Assembly (NCBI GenBank): GCA_020726505.1
Contig: JAHLEZ010000017.1
Span: 930,001-994,000 of the forward strand
Reading direction: 5' to 3'
DNA: 64,000 bases
From: Leptodontidium sp. MPI-SDFR-AT-0119
Taxonomy: Eukaryota > Ascomycota > Leotiomycetes > Helotiales > Leptodontidiaceae
Shown: in pieces, positions 35,484-47,954 of the stretch
How the letters are laid out: each line of letters opens with the position of its first letter
Numbering within the stretch: position 1 is the stretch's first letter
Position numbers and translations under genes: made by a program
Notes under the pieces: model-generated
What the model saw: only the letters and a program-made list of their open reading frames with translations
Told to the model about the DNA's origin: nothing
Database searches by the model: none

Positions 35484-36681
35484 ATCTTGGGTTTGTTTCG
35501 GGTGTTGCTATTCGTAGATGTTGGTGTTTCTTTTCCTTGACTTTCGTATCACGATCTTTTCCTTATCCTTATCCTCTTCGTATTGTCTGCTTATTCTTTG
35601 TCCTCGGAGTTCTGGCTGTCCTTTGATCGATTCGATATTCAATGATCGCAGTCAAGAATCAAGGATTCACGATAATGATACCGGTACCGATTCTGATTTG
35701 GAAGTGGTGGTTGGGGTTGGTGCTCGAATGGAATGTATCACTTTAGTTCACGTTCTTCCCTTTGTCAAGTCAATAGGTACCTCATTGAAGAATGAAACAA
35801 AACCCAAGCAAAGATCTGGCGTGATCGAAGTAAATTAAAGTAAAGCTCTCCTCACTCCATCTCACTCAGCCTTCCAGCTCTCTTCCTTCCCCTCACATGC
35901 ATCCACCATCGCATGAAACTCTAATGTCGTATCCCTCACTATGTGAAACGAGACAACCAATCAGAATCCCATCACTTTCAGCCTTGCCTTCCAGCCTCGT
36001 AACACTCAGAGTGCTGCTCAGTGGCTTAGGTAAACGAAAAAGTAAGCCGCTTCGGGTAATTGTTTTGATAGGGAGCGAGGCGAGGGAGGGGCGAGTCAAT
36101 AATGGTATGACGTCGAGCGTTTTGGGGGGAAGTGGTGGGGTTAAAAACAGCTCCGTCTTGATCTCAACTTAAAAATCTTCTTTTGAATATCAAATATTTC
36201 AACAAAACAAACAACTGAGAGTCTGAAATCAAAGAGGTCAGTTTATTTTCTCTATTGTTTATATCAATTCGCGGATTTGATCAAGGGGGGCGAATTCAAC
36301 AACTCAACTTACTGTACCAGCTTGAAGCTTGCTTGTTAGAGCTTCAAGTTTTTATTATTGAGTTAGATAATTTGCCCCTCAAGTCTACCATCCTACCGCT
36401 TCATCACTTCCCTTCAACTCACTCTCACTCTCAATTGAGTCCATGATCAATCGTCATTCACCACTTACATCATCTCCAACTGTCCTCTCCATCCATCAAT
36501 CTATTCATCACACACAAACTCTCAATCCTAATTCTAATTCTAATCTCACCCTCACTCTCACCACCTCCCCAAAAACGCCACTAACACCTCCCTCTCACAG
36601 CCTCCCAAACCAACTCACCTCGCAAACCACCCACCTGCTTCAAACAACCACCCTCCCAAACCCCTTCCAAAAACAAAAAAG
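35484..36681. other. Divergent intergenic promoter region
   Basis: Upstream of both neighbouring genes. No coding frames with features; a CT-rich stretch precedes the 36682 start. Confidence 0.55.
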
Positions 36682-37197
36682 ATGTCCGCCCCAAACCAAG
36701 GCCGCCAATCCCCCTCCCCCGAAGAATCCTCAGGCAAACAACAATCCTCCGCCCCTTCCTCCGGCCAAGGCATCAACAAAGAGACGAACAACAAGGAGGA
36801 GAGTAAGAGAGCTCTTGAGGTGCGTATCTCTCTCTCCCTTTTCCCTCTTCCTTTTGGTTCATTTCCCATTCCCATGCTATATTTCCATCAGCCCCGTACC
36901 ATATGCATCCCTCGTACCTTTTTATTCTCTTCCCTTGCCTTGCCTTGCCTTATCTTCTATTCCTTTTGAACTTCTTTTAAATCCAGGATCCTCGGTTGGA
37001 TTTCTGGGGGGAATATCAGGGGCGTGGGATACCTACCTACACACATGTCCCTTAACATTACATTCATAGTAACTCACTTGCTGACGAAAGCTCCTTTTCA
37101 AATATAGGGCCTAGAATCCAACCCCGCCGGTCCACTAGATGCCCATCTCAAAGAGACGATGAAGAAGACCGAGACGGCTGCTGATGGGGAGAAGTGA
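36682..37197 (+). CDS. Small hydrophilic protein, 75 residues
   Basis: Exons 36682-36819 and 37108-37197, phase 0, with a 288-nt intron (GTGCGT to ATATAG). The protein starts MSAPNQGRQSPSPEESS and ends AHLKETMKKTETAADGEK; across the junction it reads RALEGLESNPAGPLDAHL. It has no signal peptide or membrane segment and is charged throughout. Similar short proteins with an ESNPAGPLDAH core occur in filamentous fungi as hypothetical proteins, from memory. Function unknown. The splice model is supported by the frame closing exactly on a stop after a family-like C-terminus. Confidence 0.75.
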
Positions 37198-38056
37198 TGC
37201 GTCGCTCTTGGTAAAGAGGGGGGTGGGAAGATGTATGATATGTTATGGCAGCATGGATGCAGAGATGGAGGGTTGAAAGGGAGAGAGGATAGATACACGA
37301 ATATCCCCCAAATTCCTCGGAGAGCAAGCAAGCAAGTAAGCTAGTTAGTGATGGAGAGATGAGAGATTCATAAAACATATAAATGAAATGAAAGGATAGA
37401 TGGGATGAAATGGGATTCCAGTGACTTTTTCGTATCTTGAATGTGATGTGATGTCGTGAAACAGGCTTTAGTTTGATTAAGATGAGGCTGTGTGATATTA
37501 GTGTTTTTGAGAAGAAGAGAATATAAGGATCTAATGAGTAGACTATAAAAATTGTAACGATTGTATAGAATTTGAGGATTAGGTGACAGACTCTATGGTT
37601 TATTCGAGGCAAGCTCGAAGTTGGAAGTCGGCGCACGATTGAATTTGATATGCTCGGTGTTCGCCTACAGTATCAGATATATCTGTTTCGAAAACTCACG
37701 AATTGCCAGGCAAATCTTACAAGTTCGCGTGTTCGTTTATGACATGTCAATTTGAAAGTTCATGAGACGTGGAGAGTCAAGTCGGTTTCGAAAGGATGTA
37801 TTCCATTCATAATACATAAGAGTTCGTGAAATCATCGCAATTGCATCGCTTCCTTCCTTCCTTCCATCCCACCTTATCCCATCCCTCAACCCAAATCAAT
37901 CCCTGGTATTTCTCCACTCCCACTCACACTCCACACGCCAACCAACCCAACCCAACCTCAATATCTCAAAGCATTTAAAAACGCATCGCATCGCATCGCG
38001 TCGCATCGCATCGCATCGCATCGCAAGAGCAGGTAAACGACAAAAGGCGCAACCAA
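37198..38056. other. Intergenic between convergent genes
   Basis: AT-rich with no gene. Ends in the CATCG tandem repeat close to the next gene's stop codon. Confidence 0.6.
37983..38027. repeat. Pentanucleotide microsatellite (GCATC)n
   Basis: Nine near-perfect units of GCATC with one GCGTC variant. It lies about 30 bp beyond the stop codon of the RRM gene, probably in its 3' UTR. Confidence 0.95.
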
Positions 38057-39427
38057 TCAAGCATAAGTAACCTTCTCAGGCTCCGCAGGGGCAACTTTTG
38101 TGCTGTCAACAACACCACTTCCCTCGGAAGCGACAGCAGTGGTTGAAGGGGTGGATGTGCTAGGGGCTGAAGCAAACGCGCGAGCAAAAGTTGTCAGCAA
38201 AAAACCTCATCGTCTAAAATAATAGAAATACAATTTTTCGAAATCCCATCCCTGTAAGAGAATATACCCTCGAACCAAAGAAATGTAGTCGGTTCGGAGA
38301 TGTCTACTTCGAGCAGCCGCTGCAGGCACATTTGCCAACCTCGCAGGGGCAGTTCTTGTCGTCGCCGCCGCATTTGCATGTCGACTTGTCGGAGCCGGCG
38401 ACGGGTTCAGTCTTAGCCTTAGGACAGTCGCTGCAAGAGCACTTTCCTGGTGCACATCCACAAACTTTGGTGTCGCCACCACATTTGCAAGTTGTCTTCT
38501 CCGAATCGGCAGCGATCTTCTTGACGTCTGACTTCTCACATCCACTGCAAGCGCACTTCCCAGCCTCACATGGGCAGTTCTTAGAATCTGAAGCACACTT
38601 ACAAGTAGTCTTCTCGGTACCAGGGACCTTTGAGACGCCGGAATCCTGCTTCTTCAAATCGGCCAGACGGCGAGCCTCGGCGTGGATGTCCTGGACTTGC
38701 TTGCTACCTTGAGAGTAGAAGTTGACGAGCTTTTGGCCGGTTGGGGGTACCAGCTGCCTTCTCGAAGTAGGATGTCAAGCCAGTGAGGAGGCTGTTGGCC
38801 TTGGTGGTGACACCATAGGATTGGTCGACCGACTTGGCCTTATCGGTGGCATGGTACTTCTGGTCGAGGCTGGTGAGGGTGGACAGGAAGCGGGTTGAGA
38901 CGCCGTGCTTGGTGTCGAGGTCGATGGCCTTTTGAATAGCCTGGTCACCGAGGACGTAACCGTGGGCAATGTACTCGGCGGCAATACGGGCACGGGGCTT
39001 CTCCTCCTGGGTGATCTCATCGCTGTCACGCTCGGTGTTTTGTGTGAAGTGGCTTCCGTCATCATCGTTGGAACCAGAGGCACTGGAGACCTGGACTTGT
39101 GTAGAGCCGAGTTGGGTGTGATCGAGGAGGAGGGCAGTCTTCGCAGCAGTCTCCTTTTCGAAGGTTACGGTAGCACTCTGTGTCTCTCCAGATTTGGTGA
39201 CGTCGATGGTGCTGATCTTACCACTGAGGAGTGAGGAGTTAGCAGGTAGTATGAGATAGGACTGGGTAGAGAATAGGGCTGGGGAAAGAACAATGCTGGG
39301 AGGGAGAATAGATCTGGATAGGGAAGAACATGAGGCAGATAACTTACCAGAAGGAAAAGAAATCCTTAATCTCCTTCTCGCTGGTGGCAGAACTGATGTT
39401 CTTGACGTGGACGGTACTGGCAGACAT
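38057..39427 (-). CDS. VIP1-like RRM protein with metallothionein-like Cys-repeat tail; one extra base
   Basis: Minus-strand exons 39348-39427, 38308-39223 and 38057-38159. The RRM spans about residues 4-75: STVHVKNISS (RNP2) and SATVTFEKETAAKTALLL (RNP1 region). The middle (IAHGYVLGDQAIQKAIDLD) and YFEKAAGT match fungal proteins annotated VIP1 after the S. pombe protein. The tail has three repeats C-x-C-x6-C-x-C-x4-C-x-C-x2-C, 21 cysteines in all, a metallothionein-like metal-binding arrangement, and ends EPEKVTYA. Exons sum to 3n+1: one extra base lies at 38741-38742, where GTPN.. should continue as GTPTGQKLVNF. With it removed the protein has 365 residues. Given the conserved frame on both sides, an assembly error or very recent mutation is likely. 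RNA binding is inferred. Confidence 0.82.
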
Positions 39428-40729
39428 GATGGTGGATGATCTGGTCTTCTTGCTTTGTTGTATTGTTTGATTTGTATGTCTTGTAATAGAGTAGAGTAGA
39501 GCTTGTCAAGTGTCAGAGTAGTGTGAAAGTGGTTGTTCGTGAAGAAAGAAGAAGAGGAAGGGAGGGTTGGCAACGAAAGAAGTGTTCTTTTGTACTATTA
39601 CTAGTAGTGGTGTGTAGACGTAGTGTAGCGTGTTGTCTTGTCGCAGAAGAAAGCAGATGTTGACGTTGAGGGGTCGAAGGGGTCGGAGCAGCAGCAGGGC
39701 AGGAGCAGGCGACTGATTCGACAGGACGCGGGGAGGGGCAGTGTGGCGCAGGCGCAGAACACCCAACCCTGATGACGTATTCTAGCCTCGTGCACTAGTG
39801 TGGCTCTGCAAAGCAGGAACGGTGGGGAATGTCACCAGAAACAGATAGATCTTTCGATCTGCGAACTCATTGCATATTTGACATGTGAGAGGGGCGAATA
39901 TCGACCTACTCGATTGAGTTTACTTGGATTGTACCGGGCTATATGGCTTATTATGCAGATCGAACTTCTAGACTACTTCTATTAGGTAGCTGCCAAAATC
40001 GACCTACTTCGTTACTACCTAGGTGCTGGTCCAGGTGGGTTAATTAGGTAGACATGTCATGAAGTACTAGGTATACCCTGAGCTTTATTTTTGATCCATC
40101 TATTAAATCAACAGACCTCACATTCTCGAAATCAAAAGCAAAGAATACATTAACATCTGTCTTGTCATGAACATACCTCGGGTGCAAGGCTGGACTCACT
40201 CTACTCTGCCCCAAGACTGTCGTCATCCCCTTTTGCTGGAGTGCCACGACGGGAGTGTAAGTGTGTACGAATGAATGCGTAGGTAGGTATCAGGCAACAC
40301 AATTCCCATTGCGTCTCGTAAGTGAGGTCACGTTGGAAATCTTGGATCTGAATCGTACCTCAGGTAGGAATGTAGTCAGGTCGGGTAAAGTCCAGCCGGA
40401 ACTAGATGCTAGGCTGCTTCACGGTAGATGCTGAAATCACGGATAGCAAGGAGATAGATAGATGATGTTTAAATAGTTGAATTCCTTCGCTAAAAGCTAG
40501 GCTTGGCTTTGCTTTGAATTGATTTCAATCGAGTAGACTGACTGACTGACTAACCGACCGACCGATTGACCGAATAGACGAAGCACCTGCCAAACTATAA
40601 TACAGCTATGCTAAAATCCGCGAATGTAAGATCACTGATTCACTCGCTTGCTCGCCTTGCCATTAGTAGGAGACCTATCGACCTATCGTACAGTCATCTC
40701 TCGCCAGACAATCATCCCTCTCCAGTTAA
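39428..40729. other. Intergenic
   Basis: 5' flank of the RRM gene and 3' flank of the coiled-coil gene. Contains several CTACCTAGGTA-like short motifs and a (GACT)n/(GACC)n stretch near 40537-40565. No gene recognised. Confidence 0.55.
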
Positions 40730-42220
40730 TCAGAGGCGGCCAGAATCAAATCCAATACCCAATCCTACACCCTCAGTCCGCATCTTCTTGATAGGCTCGT
40801 TGTGGTCATGGTCATGCTTGCGCTTGGTCACAGGAGCATACAACTTGGCTTGGTGAAGGTGCTTCTCGCTTGGGATAGGGGTGTGGTTGCGAGAAGCGGC
40901 AACCTCGAAGGACTCCCGTGGGTCAGCACGCAGCATCTCCGTGGCACTTTGGCTTGCTTGACTCTCTTGGATCTCCTCGCTCTCCTCTCGATAGTTGGCT
41001 CCTGAGCGACCCATCTCCTCATTGTCAGAAGCGGAGATAGTACTATCACGGGACTTGCGGCGACGCTCACGGGATTGTTGAGTAACGTGTTGACTGAGCG
41101 TTGTAGCAACTCGAGCTTCGGCGTGGGAAGAGAACTGAGCTGATGGAAGGAGAGTGGAGTTGCTGGCTACTGCTCTACCTGATCCAGGAGTAGTGGGGAA
41201 GGCGGAGAGTGACTGTACACCTCGGTTATGTCTGTTTGGGGTGCGTGGGTCAGGACGGCGAGCAACAGTGGGAGTAGATGGCGCACTGTTATTCTCCTGG
41301 CTAAGGACGGACCCCGCAAGAAGGAGAGCATTGAACTTCTCCTGGTTATCTTGCGAAGGACCATAGCGAATGGAGCGATTGGTGTTTGGGGAGTACTTTG
41401 GAGTTCCACGGTACTGGTGAGGGGTAGCTGGAGTGGTCTTTGGAGTAGAGGCATGTAGAGGTCCACCTGGGCTACGCAAGACATTAATGTGCTCACGGTT
41501 CTGGCGAATTCGCTGCTGGAGTCGCATGATTTCGTCCTTGGCATCCAGAATCTCCTCATCCTTTGTATCGATGAGTCGCTTAGCCTTCTCCAAACGACGT
41601 CGATGGAGAACATTGTCTTCCTCGACAGACTTGCAATAGGCCTTCAATCTTTGAGTGTAGTCGGTGGTGGTTGTATCGCGACCATTGACCTGGAGGACCT
41701 GAACTTCTCGTCGAATGATATCATGCTCTACTTCCATGCGCTTCAAGGCCTCTTCACTCTCGATAGTGAGAAGATTATGTTGGAGCTTGTAGTGAGCTGC
41801 TGACATTCTCGCCTCGCTGATTGCCATGTCCAACTTCTCGTTCTCAGCCACAACTCTCAGCACCATTGCCCTCAGCTCTTCGGGACTAGCATCCGCAATC
41901 TCATCTGGAGTCGGACGAACGGACAGGGTCTTCTTCGCAGCGTCACGCTTGTTGCCATTCGTGATAGTAGGAGGAGGAGACGAGAGAACGACAGGATCGG
42001 GAGTAGCCGTTCGAGGAGCTGAGACTGGACGACGGAGAGGAGGCTGCGAGGATGGTGGAGGGGTAATTGATGACGCAGAGCTGGCGATAATCATAGACGT
42101 AGATGGAGAGTTTCCTCGAGGCATATCATCCTTTGAAAGGATGTCGGCGCCGATTGGTTGCGGGGTAGATGGGTTCTCTGCGGGAGTAGCAACCTCTTCG
42201 TAGGAGGATTGAGATGCCAT
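40730..42220 (-). CDS. Coiled-coil protein with basic C-terminus
   Basis: A single open frame of 496 residues from ATG 42220. The N-terminus is Ser/Pro-rich; residues about 100-250 form a long coiled coil (ELRAMVLRVVAENEKL, and KAKRLIDTKDEEILDAKDEI). The rest is disordered with many SP/TP sites, for example TPKTTPATPHQ, suggesting phosphorylation by proline-directed kinases. It ends with KRKHDHDHNEPIKKMR, a possible bipartite nuclear localisation signal, and VGLGIGF. No enzyme domain is seen and I do not recognise the family. A nuclear scaffold role is inference from composition only. Confidence 0.85.
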   Translation of the reverse strand: MASQSSYEEVATPAENPSTPQPIGADILSKDDMPRGNSPSTSMIIASSASSITPPPSSQPPLRRPVSAPRTATPDPVVLSSPPPTITNGNKRDAAKKTLSVRPTPDEIADASPEELRAMVLRVVAENEKLDMAISEARMSAAHYKLQHNLLTIESEEALKRMEVEHDIIRREVQVLQVNGRDTTTTDYTQRLKAYCKSVEEDNVLHRRRLEKAKRLIDTKDEEILDAKDEIMRLQQRIRQNREHINVLRSPGGPLHASTPKTTPATPHQYRGTPKYSPNTNRSIRYGPSQDNQEKFNALLLAGSVLSQENNSAPSTPTVARRPDPRTPNRHNRGVQSLSAFPTTPGSGRAVASNSTLLPSAQFSSHAEARVATTLSQHVTQQSRERRRKSRDSTISASDNEEMGRSGANYREESEEIQESQASQSATEMLRADPRESFEVAASRNHTPIPSEKHLHQAKLYAPVTKRKHDHDHNEPIKKMRTEGVGLGIGFDSGRL

Positions 42221-44014
42221 TGTGGTAAGCTGTCAAACGATTAGCCGTGTCACATCATGCATTGCGACAGCCGTACAGATGGAGGTGCAAGATGTAGATC
42301 AAGTCTTTGAGTCTGCGACTCGGTATGTGTATGCGACCGGGTCTATCGAGGAGACCAAGGTTGACGGACTCGTGGAGTGAGTGTTGAGTTGCAAGTGATG
42401 CGACGCGGTTAAAGATGGATGGGTTGCAGTCGCGTAGCTATCGCGATGATGTGTGCAGCGTGGCACAATTCGTTGAACCTTTGACAAACAGTATCCACCG
42501 TCGCGCATTCACAGAGACGGTTGCTCAGAGTGAGTGAGTGAGTGTGGGGAGAGGAGCAGAGGGCAGCTTTGCGACAGGACAAAGCAGCACAGGAGGATGG
42601 GGATGGATGCGCTGCGATGGGTTTCAGGATGGCTGGGACCCTGCCCTTCAGTCTAGGAAAAACGATTGAGCGAGCTCCGATTATTTTGGTGGCTGGTTGT
42701 CGAGGGCAACGGAAGGGCTGGTGCACACCTGGGAATGTTAAAGCGGCGGGAGGGCTGGGCTGGGTTTTCTTCTGGAGCAGCGGGTGGAACTGTGGAGTGG
42801 GGAGGGAATGGCTGGGAGCGGGACTGACTGACTGATAGATAGATAGTTGAAATTGAGGACGGTGAAAAATTAATACTCGTTAATCTATTGGAGAGTTATC
42901 TAGGTACAAAAAGTATGACTTGTCACTGATTGCAGTGATATTACTGTATTTCGATCTGTGGGCGAGTAGATAGATGTACCTCAGTAGGTAACAAAAATGC
43001 AGTCAGTGGCCATCAGGGGCTCTCGCTTGCTTGCTTGCTTGTGTGTGTGTGTGCTTGCTCACCCAACTCAACTAACTGGCCTCTTGCAAGCTCAAGAAAA
43101 GAATCAAGATGTGATGCGATGCTCAAAGCCCAAAGACCCATAGGCAGACCCGGGAGTCCGTCAGTCCGGCAGTCAGTCAGTCTATTTCCAGCAAATGCAC
43201 AACGCAATGCCCGCTTTGGCCTTTTAAGTATACATGACATGGCTTGACTTTATTGACACGGATCATCCGCTGCTTGCTAACCGTGAACCACCCTCCACCA
43301 CCAAGCACCCTCACTCAATAAATAATGCCTACCTTCCGCTCCTTACTGTACCTGCCTGCCCAGCACCCAGCACCCAGCACCTCTCCTCCCTCTCGGTTCG
43401 CGGCTCTTGATCGCAAACCTAATTAATAGTGCAGTGGCTGGCCTACAATCCGCTCCGCTGCTCTCTCTCTGTGCCTTTGCCTCCAATTGGGTGAGCAGTA
43501 ATCAAAGCCAATCCAGCTCCAAGACGAACATCGCCCGACAGTCCAAGCGCGCCCTGTCATTGGCCAGTACGCGCCTAGTCAGGGACCTCATCTCAATCTT
43601 CGGGCATTTCATAGACGAGGCTCGATTTGGCAGCGACCGACCTTGCACCGTTGCTTCCTGGCGTCGTCGGATGGACCTGTGATTAATTTAGACTGCTGCT
43701 TGCTTGCTTCTTGCTGGCTGTTTATGGGTAACGGGATGGCATGCTTTTGCTTCTGTTTCTGAATCCCCTCTTCTCTACTCTCTCCTCTCCTCCCCTGAAT
43801 TGCTTCCTTTCTTCCCTTTCCTTTGTGCCGCAGTTTCAGCCTCAGCCTCAGCCTCAGTCTCGCTGCTGTTTACTTTCGCCGCCCAGCTTAGTCCGTCCAT
43901 ACTACAACATCCTCAATTTTTCCGTCAATAGCAGTATGCGCAATCTCTAAACCTCCACTTGCCGCGAGCACATTCGCATCATCCATCATCAACCAACTCA
44001 CCAGCTAGCCAGCC
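42221..44014. other. Divergent intergenic promoter region
   Basis: Lies between the coiled-coil gene (-) and the LRR gene (+). Holds a (GCTT)n(GT)n tract at 43023-43053, AGTGAGTG repeats near 42530 and CAGCACC repeats at 43361-43381. No gene recognised. Confidence 0.6.
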
Positions 44015-47000
44015 ATGGAACAATCACCAAGCGCAAGACCATCCGGTCTTCCTCGACCCTCAAGACTTCCTGTACCCAGCCTACGAGCCACTCCGTCAAG
44101 AGATAACCTGCAGGCATCCAGACAGACCAGTATTGTCAACCCTCGACTCCGAAGCTCTGCCTCTCGCGATACCTTATCTTCCACATATTCGAAGCCCCGT
44201 GTCCCTTCGACCTCCAACCGCAACTCCATAATAGCATCCCGCGAACGAGGTCCCTCCACTGGATCCGTTGTTCATACCCCTGCCGCCCAACAACCTCGAA
44301 AGAAGGCCAGTCACGATGTACTGTTTAGAAAACCCTCACGGCCAGTCATGCGAGTGGAGCCTGTCCAGGTCGAGGCAAGGGAAGAGCAAGATGTGATCAT
44401 AGAAGATGATAGTCCGGTGGTGGAGGAGCAGACTTATGACCTACCTCGGAGCTCGAAGCCACGACCATCTTTGTCAGAACGAACTATGGAGACACTGCAG
44501 AATATACCTTCCTCCCCAGCAGTACGGAAGCGGGGTTCAAGCTTCTACAGGAATGATAGTCCTATGAGACCTCCGTCTCGGTCTGCGAGCTCAAGGCCAA
44601 CTTCAAGTGCTGGATCCGGAACCAGCTCCGGAAATTCGATACCTATAGACTTCCGAGCTTCGACAAATACTTTCCGACCTCCTCAATCAACATTTCCTGG
44701 CCAGACCCCCCAGAAGCGTCCTGGTACGGGCCAGTCTTCCAAGACGCCATCTACAAATCAGAGCATGGCACCCCCAGAAATCTCGAGACTCCCATCACCA
44801 AGCTTTTCGGCGTCACTTCGCAGATCGCCAAGTCCTGTCAAGGGCTCGACTCTACCAAATATTAAAGCCGGCAGCAAGACGCTGTCTGCTCGACCCTTGA
44901 AACCTCGCGCCTCGATTAATGGCCTCTTCCGGAAACCATCCACGCAGAACCTGGACCAGTCAAGTGATATAGATAGGATTGGTTTTGTGCCAAAGAAGCA
45001 ATCAGCGACGTTCTCCAATAGCTCGTCAGAAGCTGCATCGACCACTTCCAAAACATCCAAAGCCACCAGCACATTCTCAAGTGGCTCCGCGGATGATCAA
45101 AGTACAACTCCGAGAAAGTCTTCTCTCGCATTACGAGACCAAATTGCCAAAGCGAAGGCTGCAAAACGTGCAGCTGCAACGAAACAACTGTCTACTGTTG
45201 ATTCGGAGGCATCTGAAGCAGCTGTCATCCCAGCTGGTACGTTCGATTTTGGCCTAGCAGACGATCCTTTCAACCAGCAAGTGCGACAAGATGGTGCCAA
45301 AGGACTCCTGCGAAAACGTATCGACGCCGCACGGACCGATGGTCGTCTCAATATTGCTGCAATGGGATTCAAGCAAATTCCAGATGAAGTTATGGATATG
45401 TACAACCTTGAGTCGATTGATTCTCAGGGTGGTGCTTGGGCCGAGTCTGTTGATTTGACAAGATTCATTGCAGCTGGAAATGAGCTTGAGTTGCTCTCAG
45501 ATGATATCTTCCCTGACGTTGACCCAAGAGAAAATGCGGATGATGAGGATGCCAAAGGCAATCAATTCGGAGGACTGGAGACACTCGATTTACATGGCAA
45601 CGTCTTGATAGCTTTACCTCTTGGCCTGCGGAGACTCGAGTTACTGACTACTTTGAATCTTGTAAGTGATGCATCCACTTCTGGGATATATTTGCTGACC
45701 CATGCAGTCCAACAACAAGCTTGGGAACGAATGCTTCCAGGTCATATCTCAGATACCGTCCTTACGGGATCTGAAGATTGCGAGCAACGGACTGACAGGT
45801 CCTCTGGATCCAAGCATAACTACCCTCACAAACCTGGAGGTCCTAGACATGCAAAGCAACGCACTTACCTCATTGCCTGAAGGTTTGGCTGACTTGGTAC
45901 GATTGCGAGTTCTGAACCTTACGGAGAACAAATTCAAATCGCTCCCCTTCGAGAAATTGCGCCACCTGCCATTGATCGAGCTTTTGGCAGCCAAGAACCA
46001 GCTTACTGGTACTTTGATATATGCAGAGGTAGATGAGCTTCGTCACCTGCAAATTCTGGATGTCACTGCCAACGCTCTCACCAATCTTGATGTCTCGGGT
46101 ACACTAAGGCTTCCAGCTCTCCACCAATTGAGTTGTTCTGCGAATCGATTGACTGAACTTCCGGATTTGGAATCGTGGGTGTCACTCCTTACCCTTGCTG
46201 CAGAAGATAATAATCTGGGATCCATACCCGACGGTTTCGTCAAGCTTCCCAAGATCAAGAATGTGAACTTTAGCGGTAACAATCTCAAGACCTTGGACGA
46301 CAGGATAGGTGGAATGGAGAGTCTGGATATTTTCAGGGTAAGCGGCAATCCACTTAGGGAGAAGAAATTCTCGGGTATGACGACCGAGGACTTGAAACGA
46401 ACTCTGAAGGCAAGAATGGAACCGGAAGAGCCAGAGAGGGATACAGATGGCGACGGAGACTTCTATTCAGCTTCAGGAACACCACCTATGTCACCTCGTC
46501 CTGGTTCATCAGATTGGCCGGTGAAAGCTGGGGGTGTTCTGGATCGATCGAACACCCAATCTCATTCCCTGAACCCCGTTGCTGCTGCCGACATCGCCTC
46601 GGCAAACTCTATTTTCATTCTCGAGTTACACCACAACAATTTCAAGGAGATTCCAGCTTCGATTGCCTTCTTTGCAGCAACTCTGACGACTCTGACTATC
46701 AACCATAACGAGCTGACAAGCGATACTTTCTTGAAAGACGACCTGGAGCTGCCAGCACTGAAAGAGCTCAATCTCAGCTCCAACACCTTCAACTCTCTCC
46801 AACCACTCATCCAACGCCTCAAAGCGCCTCAACTATCAAGACTCGACATTAGCTTCAACCGACTGACTTCTCTCCCACCACTCAAACCACACTTCCCCAG
46901 CCTAGTCACCCTCCTCGCCTCCCACAACACCATCAGAGAACTATCACCGGAGTCAGTCAAAGGTCTCCGTGTCCTCGATTGCAGCAGCAATGACATCAAC

Positions 47001-47180
47001 AGTCTCAACGCACGCATCGGTCTGCTCGGCGGCCCAGGTGGGTTACAAACCCTGGACGTCAGTGGAAACCGCTTCCGAGTGCCGAAATACACTATCCTGG
47101 AGAAGGGAACGGAAGCTACGCTCGCATGGCTTAGAGATAAAATCCCTGCTGGAGAAGCGAACTTTGGGGATGTGGATTAG
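44015..47180 (+). CDS. Leucine-rich repeat protein, LRRC40-like
   Basis: Exons 44015-45661 and 45708-47180, joined at phase 0 through a 46-nt intron, give 1039 residues. The first 450 residues are Ser/Pro/Arg-rich and likely disordered. LRRs start near residue 520 (LETLDLHGNVLIALP) and continue to the end with typical LxxLxLxxNxL units, including LEVLDMQSNALTSLP and LNLSSNTFNSL, interrupted by an acidic insert near residue 790. The C-terminus, FRVPKYTILEKGTEATLAWL, matches the end of metazoan LRRC40 and supports that assignment. LRRs bind proteins; the partner is unknown. The disordered N-terminus is a fungal addition as far as I can judge. Confidence 0.9.
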
Positions 47181-47954
47181 TGCAGTTGACCGGTGCGAAT
47201 GGTTTTCTTGTAGGTACTTTTGAGTTGGATCTCTTCTTCTGTACCTTAGCTTCGCTTCGCCTCGCCTTGCCCTGCCTCGCCTTGCCTTGCTGGATTAGGA
47301 GTTTGGGTACTTCGTTCTTGTTGTCGTTGTTGTTGTTGCTTAGCGAGATGGATGGTGGAGTCAAGGCAAGTCGAGTTGCTGATTCAACTGCTTTCTATGT
47401 TTTTGTCGTTTTTTGTTTTGGCAAGCAAGCAAGCAAGCAAGCAGGGAGGAAGACGAGGACGAAGGAAGACCTTTCTATAGTTCATACGCCAGGCCTTCGT
47501 GCCTATTAGGGTACGGTAGATAGATTACTTGTAATGCCAATATTGTTTAATGATCTGACCTGACTTGACTCCATCGCTACTAGTATACTCAATTGCAGAA
47601 CTACCTACCGATCATTTATCGTTGCGTTTTTTGTTTAGTAGAATAAGACTGCTAGGGTAAATAATGTTTTCATCTGTAATTTAATATCTACATTCAAAGT
47701 CTCGAAGTCTCGTACATATAATATAGTATGCCGTAAAGACGTATAATCATGAATAACCAAACCAAGTCAATGCTTCTAACCCGCCGCCGCTCCATACCAT
47801 GCGAGCCGAGGCCTCTCTTTATCATAAAGTTAAAATCATATAAAGGTATCATACCAAAGCATCCACCCCTTTGAACGTATCATCGCCTCTTCTTATACTC
47901 TCCTTCTCCCAGACACATTATTCTCCCCTTCTAGTGCAGGCTCAAATCTCAACT
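47181..47954. other. Intergenic between convergent genes
   Basis: Contains CCTTG/CCTCG pentamer repeats at 47252-47290 and (GCAA)n at 47422-47442. No gene. Confidence 0.65.

Noticed and set aside
37981..38027. Possible CRISPR-like or telomere-like array
   Set aside because: A simple contiguous five-base repeat without spacers, in a eukaryotic genome.
37975..38187. 70-residue minus-strand leucine-rich frame
   Set aside because: Wrong frame across the last exon of the RRM gene and the GCATC repeat.
38207..38596. 129-residue minus-strand frame
   Set aside because: Alternative frame of the cysteine-repeat exon; the CxC frame is the coding one and splices into the EPEKVTYA exon.
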